From NCBI RefSeq assembly GCF_020564355.1, contig NZ_JAJCRR010000005.1:248001-312000 (forward strand): a DNA stretch of 64,000 bases, read 5' to 3'. Each line of letters starts with the position of its first letter. Position 1 is the first letter of the stretch. Position numbers and translations under genes: made by a program. The notes beneath the pieces were generated by a model, which was not told the DNA's origin, did no database searches, and saw only the letters and a list, made by a program, of their open reading frames with translations. This document shows, in pieces, positions 1 to 8,912 of this stretch. This DNA comes from Lachnospira pectinoschiza. GTDB lineage: Bacteria > Bacillota > Clostridia > Lachnospirales > Lachnospiraceae.

Positions 1-64
1 CCAGCTTTTCGCCTTCGGAAGTATCAATGACTTCGTAATCTTTCCAGTTATTTGCAATAAACAT
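1..64 (-). CDS. N-terminus of a probable SAM-dependent methyltransferase, cut by window edge
   Basis: On the minus strand an ATG is followed by 20 more codons without a stop before the window ends; the peptide starts MFIANNWKDYE and continues IDTSEGEK. A purine-rich Shine-Dalgarno (complement of 73-83) lies 8 nt upstream, so the start looks real. This opening resembles Lachnospiraceae proteins annotated as class I SAM-dependent methyltransferases related to rRNA cytosine methylases. Only 21 residues are visible, so the family assignment is a recollection, not a domain match. The gene is divergent from the SulP transporter. Confidence 0.45.
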   Translation of the reverse strand, partial: MFIANNWKDYEVIDTSEGEKL

Positions 65-291
65 ATATAAAACCTTTCTTTCCTGATGTATATGGGCTGA
101 AGTCCGGCAAGCATTTATGCAGACCCGGACGGATTTTTGCCGTCTGCCATAGACATCATAAATAATCGCTTATGAATGTTTATTTATCATATCATAAAGG
201 TTTGATGGTGACAATCCCACGATATGTGAATATGGGGCAGAATTTTGGGAGTGCGTAGTGCAAATTGATTTAGGGCAATCAGAATTTGGAG

Positions 292-319
292 TTGTTGTGC
301 GGATATCAGTCTATATAAT
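292..319 (+). promoter_or_regulatory. Candidate sigma-A promoter P1 of the SulP gene
   Basis: TTGTTG at 292-297 and a perfect TATAAT at 314-319 are 16 bp apart. The block around this -10 (CTATATAATAGGTAGAAA) recurs almost unchanged at 5460-5480, downstream of the zinc-ribbon gene. Confidence 0.5.
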
Positions 320-351
320 AGGTAGAAACATCTCAAATCCATGCGGAAAAG

Positions 352-380
352 TTGCAAAATAACGGGGTAATCAGTATAAT
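352..380 (+). promoter_or_regulatory. Candidate sigma-A promoter P2 of the SulP gene
   Basis: TTGCAA at 352-357, a 17-bp spacer and TATAAT at 375-380. Predicted transcription start near 387 leaves a short untranslated leader to the ATG at 444. Confidence 0.6.
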
Positions 381-443
381 AACATCATATTTGCAGAAAA
401 AATGACAAAAGGGAATAAAAGTACACCCCGGAACGGAGGGAAA

Positions 444-2633
444 ATGTTTCAGAATTACAAAACGAAAACCTTGAAAAAAGATATTTTATCAGGAATTATT
501 GTAGCCCTGGTATCAATTCCGATTTCAATGGGATATGCGCAGGTTGCCGGGCTGCCGGTTGTATATGGCTTATACGGCTCACTGCTCCCGATTCTTGTAT
601 TCAGTCTGATTACTTCATCGCCGCAGTTTGTATTTGGTGTCGATGCAACACCGGCGGCACTGGTCGGTGCGACACTGGCTTCACTTGGCATTGTAACAGG
701 CTCAGGAGAAGCAATCAGGCTGGTGCCGGTCATTACGCTGGTGACTGCCGGGTGGCTTCTGCTGTTTTACATCGTGCGCGCAGGCAAGCTGGTGAGTTAC
801 ATCTCAACGCCGGTTATGGGCGGATTTATTTCCGGTATCGGCTGTACGATTATTTTAATGCAGGTGGCAAAGCTGTTTGGCGGTTCGGCAGGCACGGGAG
901 AACTTTTTGTCCTGATTGCCCATATCTTAAACCAGCTGCAATATTTTAACCTGTTATCGGCGGTGCTTGGCATTGGTACGATTGTGATTATTTTAACAGC
1001 AAAAAAATATGTCCCGAAGTTTCCAATGTCGGTGGTATTAATGGCAGTGGGAGCTGCACTGACTGCCGTTTTCCATATTGACCGGTATGGGGTGAAGCTT
1101 CTGCCGCAGGTATCGGCGGGACTTCCAAAACTGGCATTTCCCGATGTCAGTGTGCTGGGTGAAAATACAGGGGATATTCTTTTGCTGTCTTTTACCGTGG
1201 CACTTGTTATTGTGGCACAGACATTACTTGCCAGCAGTAATTATGCGTTAAAATACAATTATAAAATCAACAACAATCGCGAGGTGCTTGCCTATGCGGC
1301 GGGCAATTTTGCCGGAGCGCTGGTGGGATGCTGCCCGATTAACGGCAGTGTGTCAAGAACCGGCATCGGCGACCAGTTTGGCGCACGCTCGCAGGTGATG
1401 TCTTTATCGGCAGCATTTACAATGGTACTGGTACTGCTGTTTGGCACAGGGCTGTTACAGTATCTTCCGGTTCCGGTGCTGACCGGTATTGTTATCTGTG
1501 CGCTGATTGGCATTCTGGAATTCGGACTTGCAAAGAAGCTTTGGAAGACGAATAAGCAGGAATTCTTAATATTTATGGCAGCGTTTTTTGGTGTTCTGAT
1601 TTTTGGAACGATTTACGGTGTTATTATTGGCGTGATTTTATCGTTTATTGCAGTAATTATCCGCGCAGTAGTGCCACCGAAAGGATTTCTTGGCATGATT
1701 CCGGGACAGGAGGGCTTTTATGCATTGAAAAGAAACCGCAATGCCCACCCGGTACAGCATACGGTAATTTACCGTTTTTCGGGCAATCTGTTTTTTGCCA
1801 ATATTGACACATTCCAGAATGATATTGAAAATGCGATAAAAGAAGATACCAAACAGGTGATTGTCGATGCGAGCGGAATCGGAAGCATTGATATCACAGC
1901 CGCAGACCGCCTTGTTATTTTAAACAGAAATCTGCGTGCGAAGGGAATCCGCTTTTATCTGACAGAGCATGTAGGTGCGGTCAACGACCAGTTAAGGGCT
2001 TTTGGAGCGGGGAGTCTGGTAGAGGAAGGCGTTGCAAGAAGAACCATTTCACTTGCACTGCGTGATGCGGGTGTGGATAAGCCGTATCCGCTGGAAAATG
2101 AAAACGGACTGAATATGAAATATGCCTTTGTGGAGGCGCAGGAGCGGCTCGCGGAATTTGAATGGGCATTTGGGAATGATGCGGAAGAAAAAATGGAACA
2201 GATTGCGATAGAGATTGCCCGGCAGATTACAGCTGCAAATGAACATAGTGCAGAGGCACTTAAAAAAGCAGAAAATCACGTATCATGGGGCCGTATCGGT
2301 TTGTATGACGAAGAAGAGCTGCTTGACCGTCTGGAAATGCATTTGTCTGAAATGGCACAGAACAACCCTGAAAATGAAAGTGAGATTGAAGAGCAGATTG
2401 AACAGCGAAGAAGTATTGTTGAATTAAAATTACAGCATATCAATCCCGAAGCACTCCGTATGCTCAAGCAGCACCGCCACGAACTGGCAATGCAGTTTAA
2501 AGAACGCAATCCGAAAGCCTACGCGCATATGCTGGAACGCAGAAAAGAGCATATCCACAGGCTGACCAAGACCAATCCCGAACTGGCGGCAAAGCTGCGG
2601 GAATTATACGGTGAGAATGGAGAAGAATCATGA
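444..2633 (+). CDS. SulP family inorganic anion transporter with STAS domain and long charged tail
   Basis: Predicted membrane carrier of the SulP/SLC26 family, which moves sulfate, bicarbonate or other small anions. The first ~420 residues are hydrophobic and include the family-typical stretch with SIPISMGYAQVAGLPVVYGLYG cut across two helices; a STAS domain follows at about 450-550 (VIVDASGIGSIDITAADRL). The last ~180 residues are very rich in Glu, Lys, Arg and Gln and look helical, making the protein (729 aa) longer than many bacterial SulPs. I place the start at 444 because GGAGGG lies just before it; a frame opening at 402 has no Shine-Dalgarno. The stop overlaps the next start by 4 bp (ATGA), implying co-translation. 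The substrate cannot be told from sequence. Confidence 0.87.
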   Translation: MFQNYKTKTLKKDILSGIIVALVSIPISMGYAQVAGLPVVYGLYGSLLPILVFSLITSSPQFVFGVDATPAALVGATLASLGIVTGSGEAIRLVPVITLVTAGWLLLFYIVRAGKLVSYISTPVMGGFISGIGCTIILMQVAKLFGGSAGTGELFVLIAHILNQLQYFNLLSAVLGIGTIVIILTAKKYVPKFPMSVVLMAVGAALTAVFHIDRYGVKLLPQVSAGLPKLAFPDVSVLGENTGDILLLSFTVALVIVAQTLLASSNYALKYNYKINNNREVLAYAAGNFAGALVGCCPINGSVSRTGIGDQFGARSQVMSLSAAFTMVLVLLFGTGLLQYLPVPVLTGIVICALIGILEFGLAKKLWKTNKQEFLIFMAAFFGVLIFGTIYGVIIGVILSFIAVIIRAVVPPKGFLGMIPGQEGFYALKRNRNAHPVQHTVIYRFSGNLFFANIDTFQNDIENAIKEDTKQVIVDASGIGSIDITAADRLVILNRNLRAKGIRFYLTEHVGAVNDQLRAFGAGSLVEEGVARRTISLALRDAGVDKPYPLENENGLNMKYAFVEAQERLAEFEWAFGNDAEEKMEQIAIEIARQITAANEHSAEALKKAENHVSWGRIGLYDEEELLDRLEMHLSEMAQNNPENESEIEEQIEQRRSIVELKLQHINPEALRMLKQHRHELAMQFKERNPKAYAHMLERRKEHIHRLTKTNPELAAKLRELYGENGEES

Positions 2634-4426
2634 ATATATTAAATGTAGAAAAAGTAAGCAAAACCTATGGAGAAAAACAATTGTTTGACGAGGTGACACT
2701 CGGTGTCAACAAAGGCGACAAAATCGGTGTTATCGGTGTCAACGGCACGGGAAAATCTACATTTTTAAAAATTATTGCGGGCCTGGAGGAAGCCGATGCC
2801 GGACAGGTTGTAAAGGGCAAGGGCGTAACGGTCGCTTATCTGGAGCAGAAGGCGCAGTTTCCGGAAAAGGATACGATTCTTGGCTACGTCCTGCGTGGCA
2901 AACAGCACAGCAGTGAAGCGGAAGCGAAGACAATTCTTACAAAGCTTGGCATTACGGAATTTGATAAAGATATTCATACGCTTTCCGGCGGGCAGAAAAA
3001 AAGAGTTGCGCTGGCAAAGACACTTGTAGAACCGGCGGAGGTACTGATATTAGACGAGCCGACCAACCATTTGGATAATGAAATGGTTATCTGGCTGGAA
3101 GATTATATCCGTCAGTTTAAGGGCGAGCTGCTTATGGTAACGCATGACCGTTATTTTCTTGACAATGTTACCAACCGGATTGTGGAACTTGACCGCACGC
3201 ATTTATACAGCTACGATACGAATTATTCGGGTTTTCTGGAGTTAAAGACCCAGCGTGAGCAGATGGAAATGGCGACCGAAGAAAAGCGGCAGAATATTCT
3301 GCGTCGTGAGCTGGAATGGATCCGCAGGGGCTGTCAGGCGCGTTCCACCAAACAGCAGGCAAGAATTGACCGTTATGAGGATATGAAGGAAGCGTCCAGA
3401 CAGGCACGTGCCAGCTTTGAAAAACAGGCAATGGAGATGAACTCGGTCACATCGCGCCTCGGTAAAAAGACGATTGAACTGGAAAATATCACAAAAGCCT
3501 ATGACGGCATTACGTATATCTGTGATTTTTCATACATATTTTTAAGAGATGACCGTATCGGTATCATAGGTAGAAACGGCTGTGGAAAATCGACACTGAT
3601 GAAGATTATCACAGGACAGATTCAGCCGGACTCCGGCACGGTTTCAATCGGTGAAACGGTAAAAATCGGGTATTTCATGCAGGAGAATGAACCGCTGGAC
3701 GAAAAAATGACGGTGCTTGAATATGTAAGAAGCATCGGCGAATATGTGACAACGGCAACCGGCAAGGCGACAGCGTCCCAGATGTGCGAGCGTTTTTTAT
3801 TTACGCCGAAAATGCAGTGGACACCGATAGAAAAGTTATCCGGTGGTGAAAAGAGAAGACTCTATCTTCTCAGTGTCTTAATGAGTGCGCCGAATGTACT
3901 GATATTAGATGAACCGACCAACGATCTGGATATTGAAACGCTGGAAATACTCGAAGACTACTTAGACGGCTTTGCAGGCATTGTCATTACCGTATCGCAT
4001 GACCGTTATTTTCTCGACAGAATTGTGGATCGTATTTTCGCATTTGAGGAAAATGGTACCCTGCACCAGTACGAAGGCGGATTTAGCGACTATTACGAAA
4101 AGTCCGGAGGTATGCAGGCAAAACAGGCTAAGATTGCGGAAAAGCCGAAGGGTAAAAAAGAATACAATAAGGACCGCGAAAAAAAACTCCGCTTTTCTTA
4201 TAAGGAACAAAAAGAATACGAAGTGATCGATGAAGAAATCGCCGCGCTGGAACAAAAAATTGCTAAGCTGGATAGCGAAATAGAAATGGCTGCAACACAG
4301 TACAGCCGTTTAACGGAGCTGACACAGGAAAAGAGTGAACTGGAAGAACAGCTGGAGTTTAAGATGAACCGCTGGGTGGAATTAAATGAACTGGCGGAGC
4401 AGATTGAACAGCAGAAACAAAAATAA
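2630..4426 (+). CDS. ABC-F family ATPase (Uup/EttA-like), soluble, ribosome-associated type
   Basis: Two ABC ATPase domains in one chain with no membrane segments, as in ABC-F translation factors and antibiotic-resistance proteins. Domain 1 has Walker A GVNGTGKST (~36-44), signature LSGGQ and DEPTNHLD; domain 2 has GRNGCGKST (~313), LSGGE and DEPTNDLD. The interdomain linker (~210-280) is Arg/Lys/Gln-rich. After domain 2 comes a basic stretch and a Glu/Lys-rich coiled coil (~520-598), a C-terminal extension as in Uup. It overlaps the SulP gene by 4 bp, so both are probably one transcript, though no functional link is obvious. ABC-F subfamily is not decided here; Uup-like is favoured by the C-terminal coiled coil. 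Confidence 0.9.
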   Translation: MNILNVEKVSKTYGEKQLFDEVTLGVNKGDKIGVIGVNGTGKSTFLKIIAGLEEADAGQVVKGKGVTVAYLEQKAQFPEKDTILGYVLRGKQHSSEAEAKTILTKLGITEFDKDIHTLSGGQKKRVALAKTLVEPAEVLILDEPTNHLDNEMVIWLEDYIRQFKGELLMVTHDRYFLDNVTNRIVELDRTHLYSYDTNYSGFLELKTQREQMEMATEEKRQNILRRELEWIRRGCQARSTKQQARIDRYEDMKEASRQARASFEKQAMEMNSVTSRLGKKTIELENITKAYDGITYICDFSYIFLRDDRIGIIGRNGCGKSTLMKIITGQIQPDSGTVSIGETVKIGYFMQENEPLDEKMTVLEYVRSIGEYVTTATGKATASQMCERFLFTPKMQWTPIEKLSGGEKRRLYLLSVLMSAPNVLILDEPTNDLDIETLEILEDYLDGFAGIVITVSHDRYFLDRIVDRIFAFEENGTLHQYEGGFSDYYEKSGGMQAKQAKIAEKPKGKKEYNKDREKKLRFSYKEQKEYEVIDEEIAALEQKIAKLDSEIEMAATQYSRLTELTQEKSELEEQLEFKMNRWVELNELAEQIEQQKQK

Positions 4427-4457
4427 AATGATGCAGTAAAATACCATCAGACAAATT

Positions 4458-4486
4458 TTGACAAAAATACCTCCATATGATAGACT
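4458..4486 (+). promoter_or_regulatory. Candidate promoter of the zinc-ribbon membrane protein gene
   Basis: Consensus -35 TTGACA at 4458-4463, 17-bp spacer ending in TGA (extended -10), and TAGACT at 4481-4486. It lies in the gap after the ABC-F gene, so the next gene has its own transcript. Confidence 0.6.
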
Positions 4487-4545
4487 CAAATATGTATAAT
4501 TTATAAAAAAATTATAACGAAAAAATAAACTACGGAGGGAAAGAA

Positions 4546-5430
4546 ATGTTTTGTAAATTTTGTGGGAAAGAGCTTCAGGACGGAGAAGTATGTGGATGCG
4601 CAGGCAGCCAGCAGGCAGCCGCAGCACAGGCACAGCAGACATCCGGTGCAGCACAGGCAGCAACGGATCAGATGAGTGGTCAGGTTAATGCCGGTCAGGC
4701 AGATGCAGCGGGTGCACAGGGGACGCAGTTTAATACGGCACAGATGCAGCAGAAGGCAAACGAGTATATGCAGCAGGGTATGGAAGCGGCAGGAAATGCA
4801 TGGAAGAACCTGCTTGGCATCTTTAAGTCACCGGCACAGGAAGGCCGTGCTTATGTGGCAGAGTCTGATATGACAGTGTCACTGATTCTGATTGTGTTAC
4901 AGGCAGTCATTGCCGGCTTGTTCGGATTAATCTGCACCACCAGAATCAATGCAGCTTTTTCAGGGATTACTTCATATTTTTCATCGAATAAGTATCAGGT
5001 ATCCAATGCAAAGGGATTTTTTGTTACATTGATTTTTTCAGTTGTTTTATCAGCAGTGTTTGCATTGATTTTCTTTGCAGCAGGCAAGATTGTAAAGGCA
5101 GATATTGATTACAAAAAGGCGCTTGCAATTACAAGTGTAAGAAGTGCTGCAGTGATTCCGTTTATGCTTGCAGGCTGTGTTCTGTTATTTGTTAATCCGG
5201 GCATAGCATTTGCAGTATTCTATCTTGGCAATATTTTGGCAATCTGCTTTGTATATGCTGCAATGACAGGAATCTGTGAAGAAAATAAGCTTTCTTATAT
5301 GATTGCAGTAAGCGTAATCGTATTTGCGGTTGTGGCAGTCGTTATCATGAGCAAAGCTGTGGGACTGTATGTACCGTCAGGTATTAAAAGCTTATCAAGC
5401 CTGAGCAGCCTGATGAGTATGTTTTACTAA
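4546..5430 (+). CDS. Zinc-ribbon membrane protein with Ala/Gln-rich linker, function unknown
   Basis: The chain begins with a compact four-cysteine ribbon (MFCKFCGKELQDGEVCGC, Cys at 3, 6, 15, 17), followed by ~65 residues dominated by Ala, Gln and Gly with Met-Gln repeats, then about five hydrophobic segments from residue ~105 to the end, resembling Yip1-type membrane domains. The start is fixed by CGGAGGG 7 nt upstream. This layout (cytoplasmic ribbon, low-complexity linker, membrane bundle) is common among uncharacterised Firmicutes proteins; no reaction can be assigned. It is the last gene before the ribosomal cluster and has its own promoter. Confidence 0.75.
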   Translation: MFCKFCGKELQDGEVCGCAGSQQAAAAQAQQTSGAAQAATDQMSGQVNAGQADAAGAQGTQFNTAQMQQKANEYMQQGMEAAGNAWKNLLGIFKSPAQEGRAYVAESDMTVSLILIVLQAVIAGLFGLICTTRINAAFSGITSYFSSNKYQVSNAKGFFVTLIFSVVLSAVFALIFFAAGKIVKADIDYKKALAITSVRSAAVIPFMLAGCVLLFVNPGIAFAVFYLGNILAICFVYAAMTGICEENKLSYMIAVSVIVFAVVAVVIMSKAVGLYVPSGIKSLSSLSSLMSMFY

Positions 5431-5492
5431 TCCGGAAAGAAATATAAAACGGATTTCTTCTATATATAATAGGTAGAAATTTGAAAAAATGA

Positions 5493-5534
5493 CAACAGGG
5501 TGATTGTTCTTAAAAAAAAACAATTATCCTGTTG
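5493..5534 (+). terminator. Hairpin overlapping the S10-operon -35 box
   Basis: Arms 5493-5508 and 5519-5534 pair over 16 bp, with two positions that pair only as G-U wobbles. The loop is A-rich and a short T-rich run (ATTTTATT) follows. It probably terminates the zinc-ribbon transcript. Its right arm shares bases 5532-5534 with the -35 element of the ribosomal promoter. Confidence 0.55.
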
Positions 5535-5560
5535 ATTTTATTAGTATAGTCGTGTATACT
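5532..5560 (+). promoter_or_regulatory. Main promoter of the S10-spc-alpha ribosomal super-operon
   Basis: TTGATT at 5532-5537, exactly 17 bp, then TATACT at 5555-5560. Transcription would start near 5567, giving a leader of ~235 nt before rpsJ. No other promoter of similar quality was seen before rpmJ. Confidence 0.75.
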
Positions 5561-5565
5561 AGCAA

Positions 5566-5802
5566 TTGCTGTGACATTGATAGCTGTGAAGCGTGAGGTT
5601 GCTGCGATACAATCGCAGGTTTTCCGTGGAGCGAATGTCAAATAATTCTGGCGACAAGTCACTGTACAATATCATCTGTAAATGAATAAGATGACCCGTA
5701 GGTTCACAATGTCCTAAGAGATACTGTGATACGCGTGGGAGTGTGTACAGTCACCGCTTGTCGTACTTAAATCTAGAAAGTGCGAAGGAGGCGACTTTTT
5801 TT
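5566..5802 (+). promoter_or_regulatory. Structured leader RNA of the S10 operon
   Basis: Long paired elements are visible by eye. Domain 1: TGACATT (5572-5578) with AATGTCA (5634-5640), enclosing TGCGAT-ACA-ATCGCA (5603-5617). Domain 2: CGACAAG (5652-5658) and ACTGTACA (5661-5668) pair with TGTACAGT (5744-5751) and CTTGTCG (5757-5763), enclosing at least two smaller hairpins. Such leaders usually let a ribosomal protein of the operon repress its own synthesis (L4 in enterobacteria). I recall a clostridial S10 leader family in Rfam but could not test membership. Confidence 0.65.
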
Positions 5803-6117
5803 ATGGCAAATCAGGTAATTAGAATTACACTGAAGGCTTATGATCATCAGTTAATCGATCAGTCAGCAAAGAAAATCATTGAAACTGCTAAGAAAACAGG
5901 AGCACAGGTAAGTGGTCCGGTACCTCTTCCAACAAAGAAGGAAGTTGTTACAATTCTTAGAGCTGTTCACAAGTACAAGGATTCAAGAGAACAGTTCGAG
6001 CAGAGAACACACAAGAGACTGATTGATGTATTATCTCCATCTCAGAAGACTGTAGATGCTTTATCTAAGTTAGAGATGCCGGCTGGTGTGTTTATCAACT
6101 TAAAGGTAATGAACTAA
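5803..6117 (+). CDS. rpsJ: 30S ribosomal protein S10
   Basis: First gene of the ribosomal super-operon; S10 sits in the 30S head and also acts in transcription antitermination as NusE. The 104-residue product starts [20 protein letters not shown] and keeps the [10 protein letters not shown] loop and the [10 protein letters not shown] end, full family length. I start at 5803 because AAGGAGG is 10 nt upstream and the protein then has the standard N-terminus; the frame remains open 60 bp upstream, inside the leader. A 272-bp gap with its own hairpins separates it from rplC, unlike the tight spacing further on. Confidence 0.97.
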
Positions 6118-6389
6118 TCATTACAGACATTTTTCATTATTAGAGCAATAATCCTAAGGGTTTAATATAGAAGCAACTTATGCAACGTATTCATTTAAGG
6201 AATACAACATGCAGCACAGTGGTGCGGGTTCCACTTATATTGGCTGTTCTAGGATGACAGGATGCGCTGTGCGTGCGTTATAAATCGGGCATAGAAGCCG
6301 GAAGAAATTCAAAGAATTTCTTTCAGATGAATATGCTCGGAACGAGCATATTCATCTTGTCCGCTGTAGATTAAACAGGAGGAAAATCA
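6118..6389 (+). promoter_or_regulatory. Structured gap between rpsJ and rplC, possible second regulatory leader
   Basis: Two hairpins close to rplC stand out: GAAATTC-AAA-GAATTTC (6304-6320) and a perfect 14-bp stem with a GAA triloop (arms 6326-6339 and 6343-6356). Further upstream CACAG and CTGTG enclose GTGG/CCAC. The 14-bp hairpin is not followed by a T tract, so it does not look like an intrinsic terminator. A role in L3/L4 autoregulation or mRNA processing is inference. Confidence 0.5.
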
Positions 6390-7025
6390 ATGAAGAAGGC
6401 AATTTTAGCTACAAAAGTCGGAATGACTCAAATCTTCAACGAAGACGGTGTTTTAACACCTGTAACTGTTCTTCAGGCTGGTCCTTGTGTTGTAACACAA
6501 GTAAAGACAGTAGAAAACGACGGTTACGATGCAGTTCAGGTTGGTTTTGCTGACATTAGAGAAAAGTTAGTAAACAAGCCTGTTAAAGGACATTTTGATA
6601 AGGCAGAGGTTCCTTACAAGAGATTCTTAAGAGAGTTCAAGTTTGAAAATGCTTCAGAATACTCAGTAAAGGATGAAATCAAAGCTGATATCTTCGCAGC
6701 AGGCGATAAGGTAGATGCAACTGCTATTTCAAAGGGTAAAGGTTTCCAGGGCGCAATCAAGAGATTAGGCCAGTCAAGAGGACCTATGGCTCATGGTTCT
6801 AAGTTCCACAGACATCAGGGTTCAAACGGATCAGCAACAACACCTGGTAGAGTATTCAAGGGAAAAGGAATGCCTGGACATATGGGTTCTAAGAGAATCA
6901 CAATCCAGAATCTTGAAGTAGTAAGAGTTGATGTTGAAAACAACGTAATCTTAGTTAAGGGTGCAGTACCTGGACCTAAGAAATCATTAGTAACACTGAA
7001 AGAAACAGTAAAGGCTGCAAAGTAG
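6390..7025 (+). CDS. rplC: 50S ribosomal protein L3
   Basis: L3 nucleates 50S assembly and reaches toward the peptidyl transferase centre. The 211-residue product has the family start [18 protein letters not shown] and the central loop with [11 protein letters not shown] and [14 protein letters not shown] that contacts 23S rRNA. AGGAGG precedes the ATG by 8 nt. It is 28 bp from rplD; the large structured gap lies upstream instead. Length and motifs are ordinary for Firmicutes. Confidence 0.97.
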   Translation: MKKAILATKVGMTQIFNEDGVLTPVTVLQAGPCVVTQVKTVENDGYDAVQVGFADIREKLVNKPVKGHFDKAEVPYKRFLREFKFENASEYSVKDEIKADIFAAGDKVDATAISKGKGFQGAIKRLGQSRGPMAHGSKFHRHQGSNGSATTPGRVFKGKGMPGHMGSKRITIQNLEVVRVDVENNVILVKGAVPGPKKSLVTLKETVKAAK

Positions 7026-7053
7026 TTTTTGCTAAGGAAGGAGGACCACACAG

Positions 7054-7674
7054 ATGGCAAACGTATCTGTTTACAATATTGAAGGCAAGGAAGTTGGCTC
7101 AATCGAATTAAACGATGCAGTATTTGGTGTTGAAGTAAATGAACATCTTGTACACATGGCAGTAGTTAACCAGCTTGCAAATAATCGTCAGGGAACACAG
7201 AGCGCAAAGACACGTTCAGAAGTTTCTGGTGGCGGAAGAAAACCTTGGAGACAGAAGGGAACTGGTCATGCAAGACAGGGTTCTACAAGATCTCCACAGT
7301 GGACAGGCGGCGGCGTCGTATTCGCACCAAAGCCAAGAGATTATTCATTCAAGATGAATAAGAAGGAAAAGAGAGCAGCTCTCTGCTCAGCATTATCATC
7401 AAAGGTTGCTGAAAGCCAGATTATCGTTCTGGATGAGTTCAAGCTTGATGAAATCAAGACAAAGAAATTTGTTGAAGTTATGAATAACTTAAAGGCATCT
7501 AAGGCTTTAGTTGTTCTTGAAGGTGAAAATAAGAATGTTGTTCTTTCAGGAAGAAACATTCCGACAGTAAAGGTTACAGCTACAAACGAAATCAACACAT
7601 ACGATGTATTGAAGTATGAAACATTAGTTGTAACAAAGGCTGCTGTAGAAAAACTCGAGGAGGTATATGCATAA
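7054..7674 (+). CDS. rplD: 50S ribosomal protein L4
   Basis: L4 binds 23S rRNA domain I and lines the exit tunnel; in enterobacteria it represses the S10 operon. The 206 residues include the tunnel loop ([20 protein letters not shown] then [20 protein letters not shown] at ~60-105) and the globular C-terminal half. GGAGG lies ahead of the ATG. Its stop TAA shares one base with the rplW start. If the S10 leader here is L4-responsive, as in gamma-proteobacteria, this gene encodes the effector; that is not shown. Confidence 0.97.
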   Translation: MANVSVYNIEGKEVGSIELNDAVFGVEVNEHLVHMAVVNQLANNRQGTQSAKTRSEVSGGGRKPWRQKGTGHARQGSTRSPQWTGGGVVFAPKPRDYSFKMNKKEKRAALCSALSSKVAESQIIVLDEFKLDEIKTKKFVEVMNNLKASKALVVLEGENKNVVLSGRNIPTVKVTATNEINTYDVLKYETLVVTKAAVEKLEEVYA

Positions 7675-7973
7675 TGGCAAACGTACAGTATTTTGATGTA
7701 ATCCTCAAGCCGGTTATTACAGAAAAGTCAATGGCAGATATGGCTGAAAAGAAATATACATTCCTTGTACATCCGGAAGCTAACAAGTCTATGGTTAAAG
7801 AGGCTGTTGAAAAGATGTTTGAAGGAACAAAGGTTGCTAGAGTTAACACAATGAACAGCATTGGCAAGAAAAAGAGAAGAGGCAGAACAGTAGGTACTAC
7901 TGCGAAGACTAAGAAGGCCATTGTATGGTTAACAGAAGACAGCAAAGATATTGAGATTTTTGAAGGTCTCTAA
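7674..7973 (+). CDS. rplW: 50S ribosomal protein L23
   Basis: L23 sits at the exit-tunnel rim and docks trigger factor, SRP and SecY. The 99-residue chain has the typical start [15 protein letters not shown] and the basic loop [20 protein letters not shown] (~62-82) that enters the 23S rRNA. The start overlaps the rplD stop (TAATG) and a GGAGG sits inside the rplD end, so translation is coupled. Family length is normal. Confidence 0.97.
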   Translation: MANVQYFDVILKPVITEKSMADMAEKKYTFLVHPEANKSMVKEAVEKMFEGTKVARVNTMNSIGKKKRRGRTVGTTAKTKKAIVWLTEDSKDIEIFEGL

Positions 7974-8032
7974 AATAAAGCAGCGTTAAACGTGTAGAAA
8001 ACAATATTACACACTCGAAAGGAGAGAATATA

Positions 8033-8875
8033 ATGGGAATTAAATCATATAACCCATATACACCTTCCAGAAGAAATATGACTGGCTCAGATTTCTCTGA
8101 AATTACAAAGTCAACTCCTGAGAAGTCATTACTTGCTTCTAAGAAGAAGACTGCTGGTCGTAACAATCAGGGTAAGATCACAGTAAGACACCACGGTGGT
8201 GGAAATAGACAGAAGTACAGACTTATCGACTTCAAGAGAAATAAGGAAGGCGTTCCTGCAAAGGTTATCGGTATCGAATACGATCCGAACAGAACAGCAA
8301 ATATCGCATTAATCTGCTACGCAGATGGTGAAAAAGCATATATCCTTGCACCACAGGGATTAACAGACGGCATGACAGTTATGAACGGTGCTGAAGCTGA
8401 AATCAGAGTTGGTAACTGCTTACCGCTTTCAGCTATTCCTGTTGGTACTCAGGTTCACAATATTGAATTATACCCTGGTAAGGGCGGACAGATGGTTCGT
8501 TCTGCCGGAAACTCAGCTCAGTTAATGGCTAAGGAAGGAAAGTATGCAACATTAAGACTTCCTTCTGGCGAAATGAGAATGGTTCCTATCGTATGCCGCG
8601 CAACAATCGGTGTTGTAGGTAACGGTGACCACAACCTCATCAATCTTGGTAAAGCCGGACGTAAGAGACATATGGGTATCAGACCTACAGTTCGTGGTTC
8701 TGTCATGAACCCGAATGACCATCCACACGGTGGTGGTGAAGGTCGTGCACCGGTTGGTCGTCCAAGCCCGATGACTCCTTGGGGTAAGCCTGCTATGGGA
8801 CTTAAGACTCGTAAGAAGAAGAAACAGTCTAACAAGCTTATCATAAGAAGAAGAGACGGTAAGGCAATTAAGTAA
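8033..8875 (+). CDS. rplB: 50S ribosomal protein L2
   Basis: L2 is a core 23S rRNA binder needed for subunit joining and peptidyl transfer. The 280 residues contain [20 protein letters not shown] near the N-terminus and the strongly conserved C-terminal block [20 protein letters not shown], including the His residue implicated in activity. GAAAGGAGAG precedes the ATG. A 59-bp gap follows rplW and carries no clear hairpin. Confidence 0.98.
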   Translation: MGIKSYNPYTPSRRNMTGSDFSEITKSTPEKSLLASKKKTAGRNNQGKITVRHHGGGNRQKYRLIDFKRNKEGVPAKVIGIEYDPNRTANIALICYADGEKAYILAPQGLTDGMTVMNGAEAEIRVGNCLPLSAIPVGTQVHNIELYPGKGGQMVRSAGNSAQLMAKEGKYATLRLPSGEMRMVPIVCRATIGVVGNGDHNLINLGKAGRKRHMGIRPTVRGSVMNPNDHPHGGGEGRAPVGRPSPMTPWGKPAMGLKTRKKKKQSNKLIIRRRDGKAIK

Positions 8876-8912
8876 TTGAATTTTAACAAGATTATTAAGG
8901 AGGTTTGAACCT

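Larger units (their letters stand above)
65..443. other. Divergent intergenic region, no gene seen
   Basis: About 380 bp separate the minus-strand methyltransferase-like gene from the SulP start. The part near SulP holds two promoter-like sequences (listed separately). The part near 130-230 is AT-rich and may carry the promoter of the minus-strand gene, but I could not pick a convincing -35/-10 pair. An in-frame ATG at 402 lacks a Shine-Dalgarno and is not used as the start. Confidence 0.5.

Noticed and set aside
402..443. Upstream start for SulP at 402
   Set aside because: It has no Shine-Dalgarno, whereas GGAGGG directly precedes 444.
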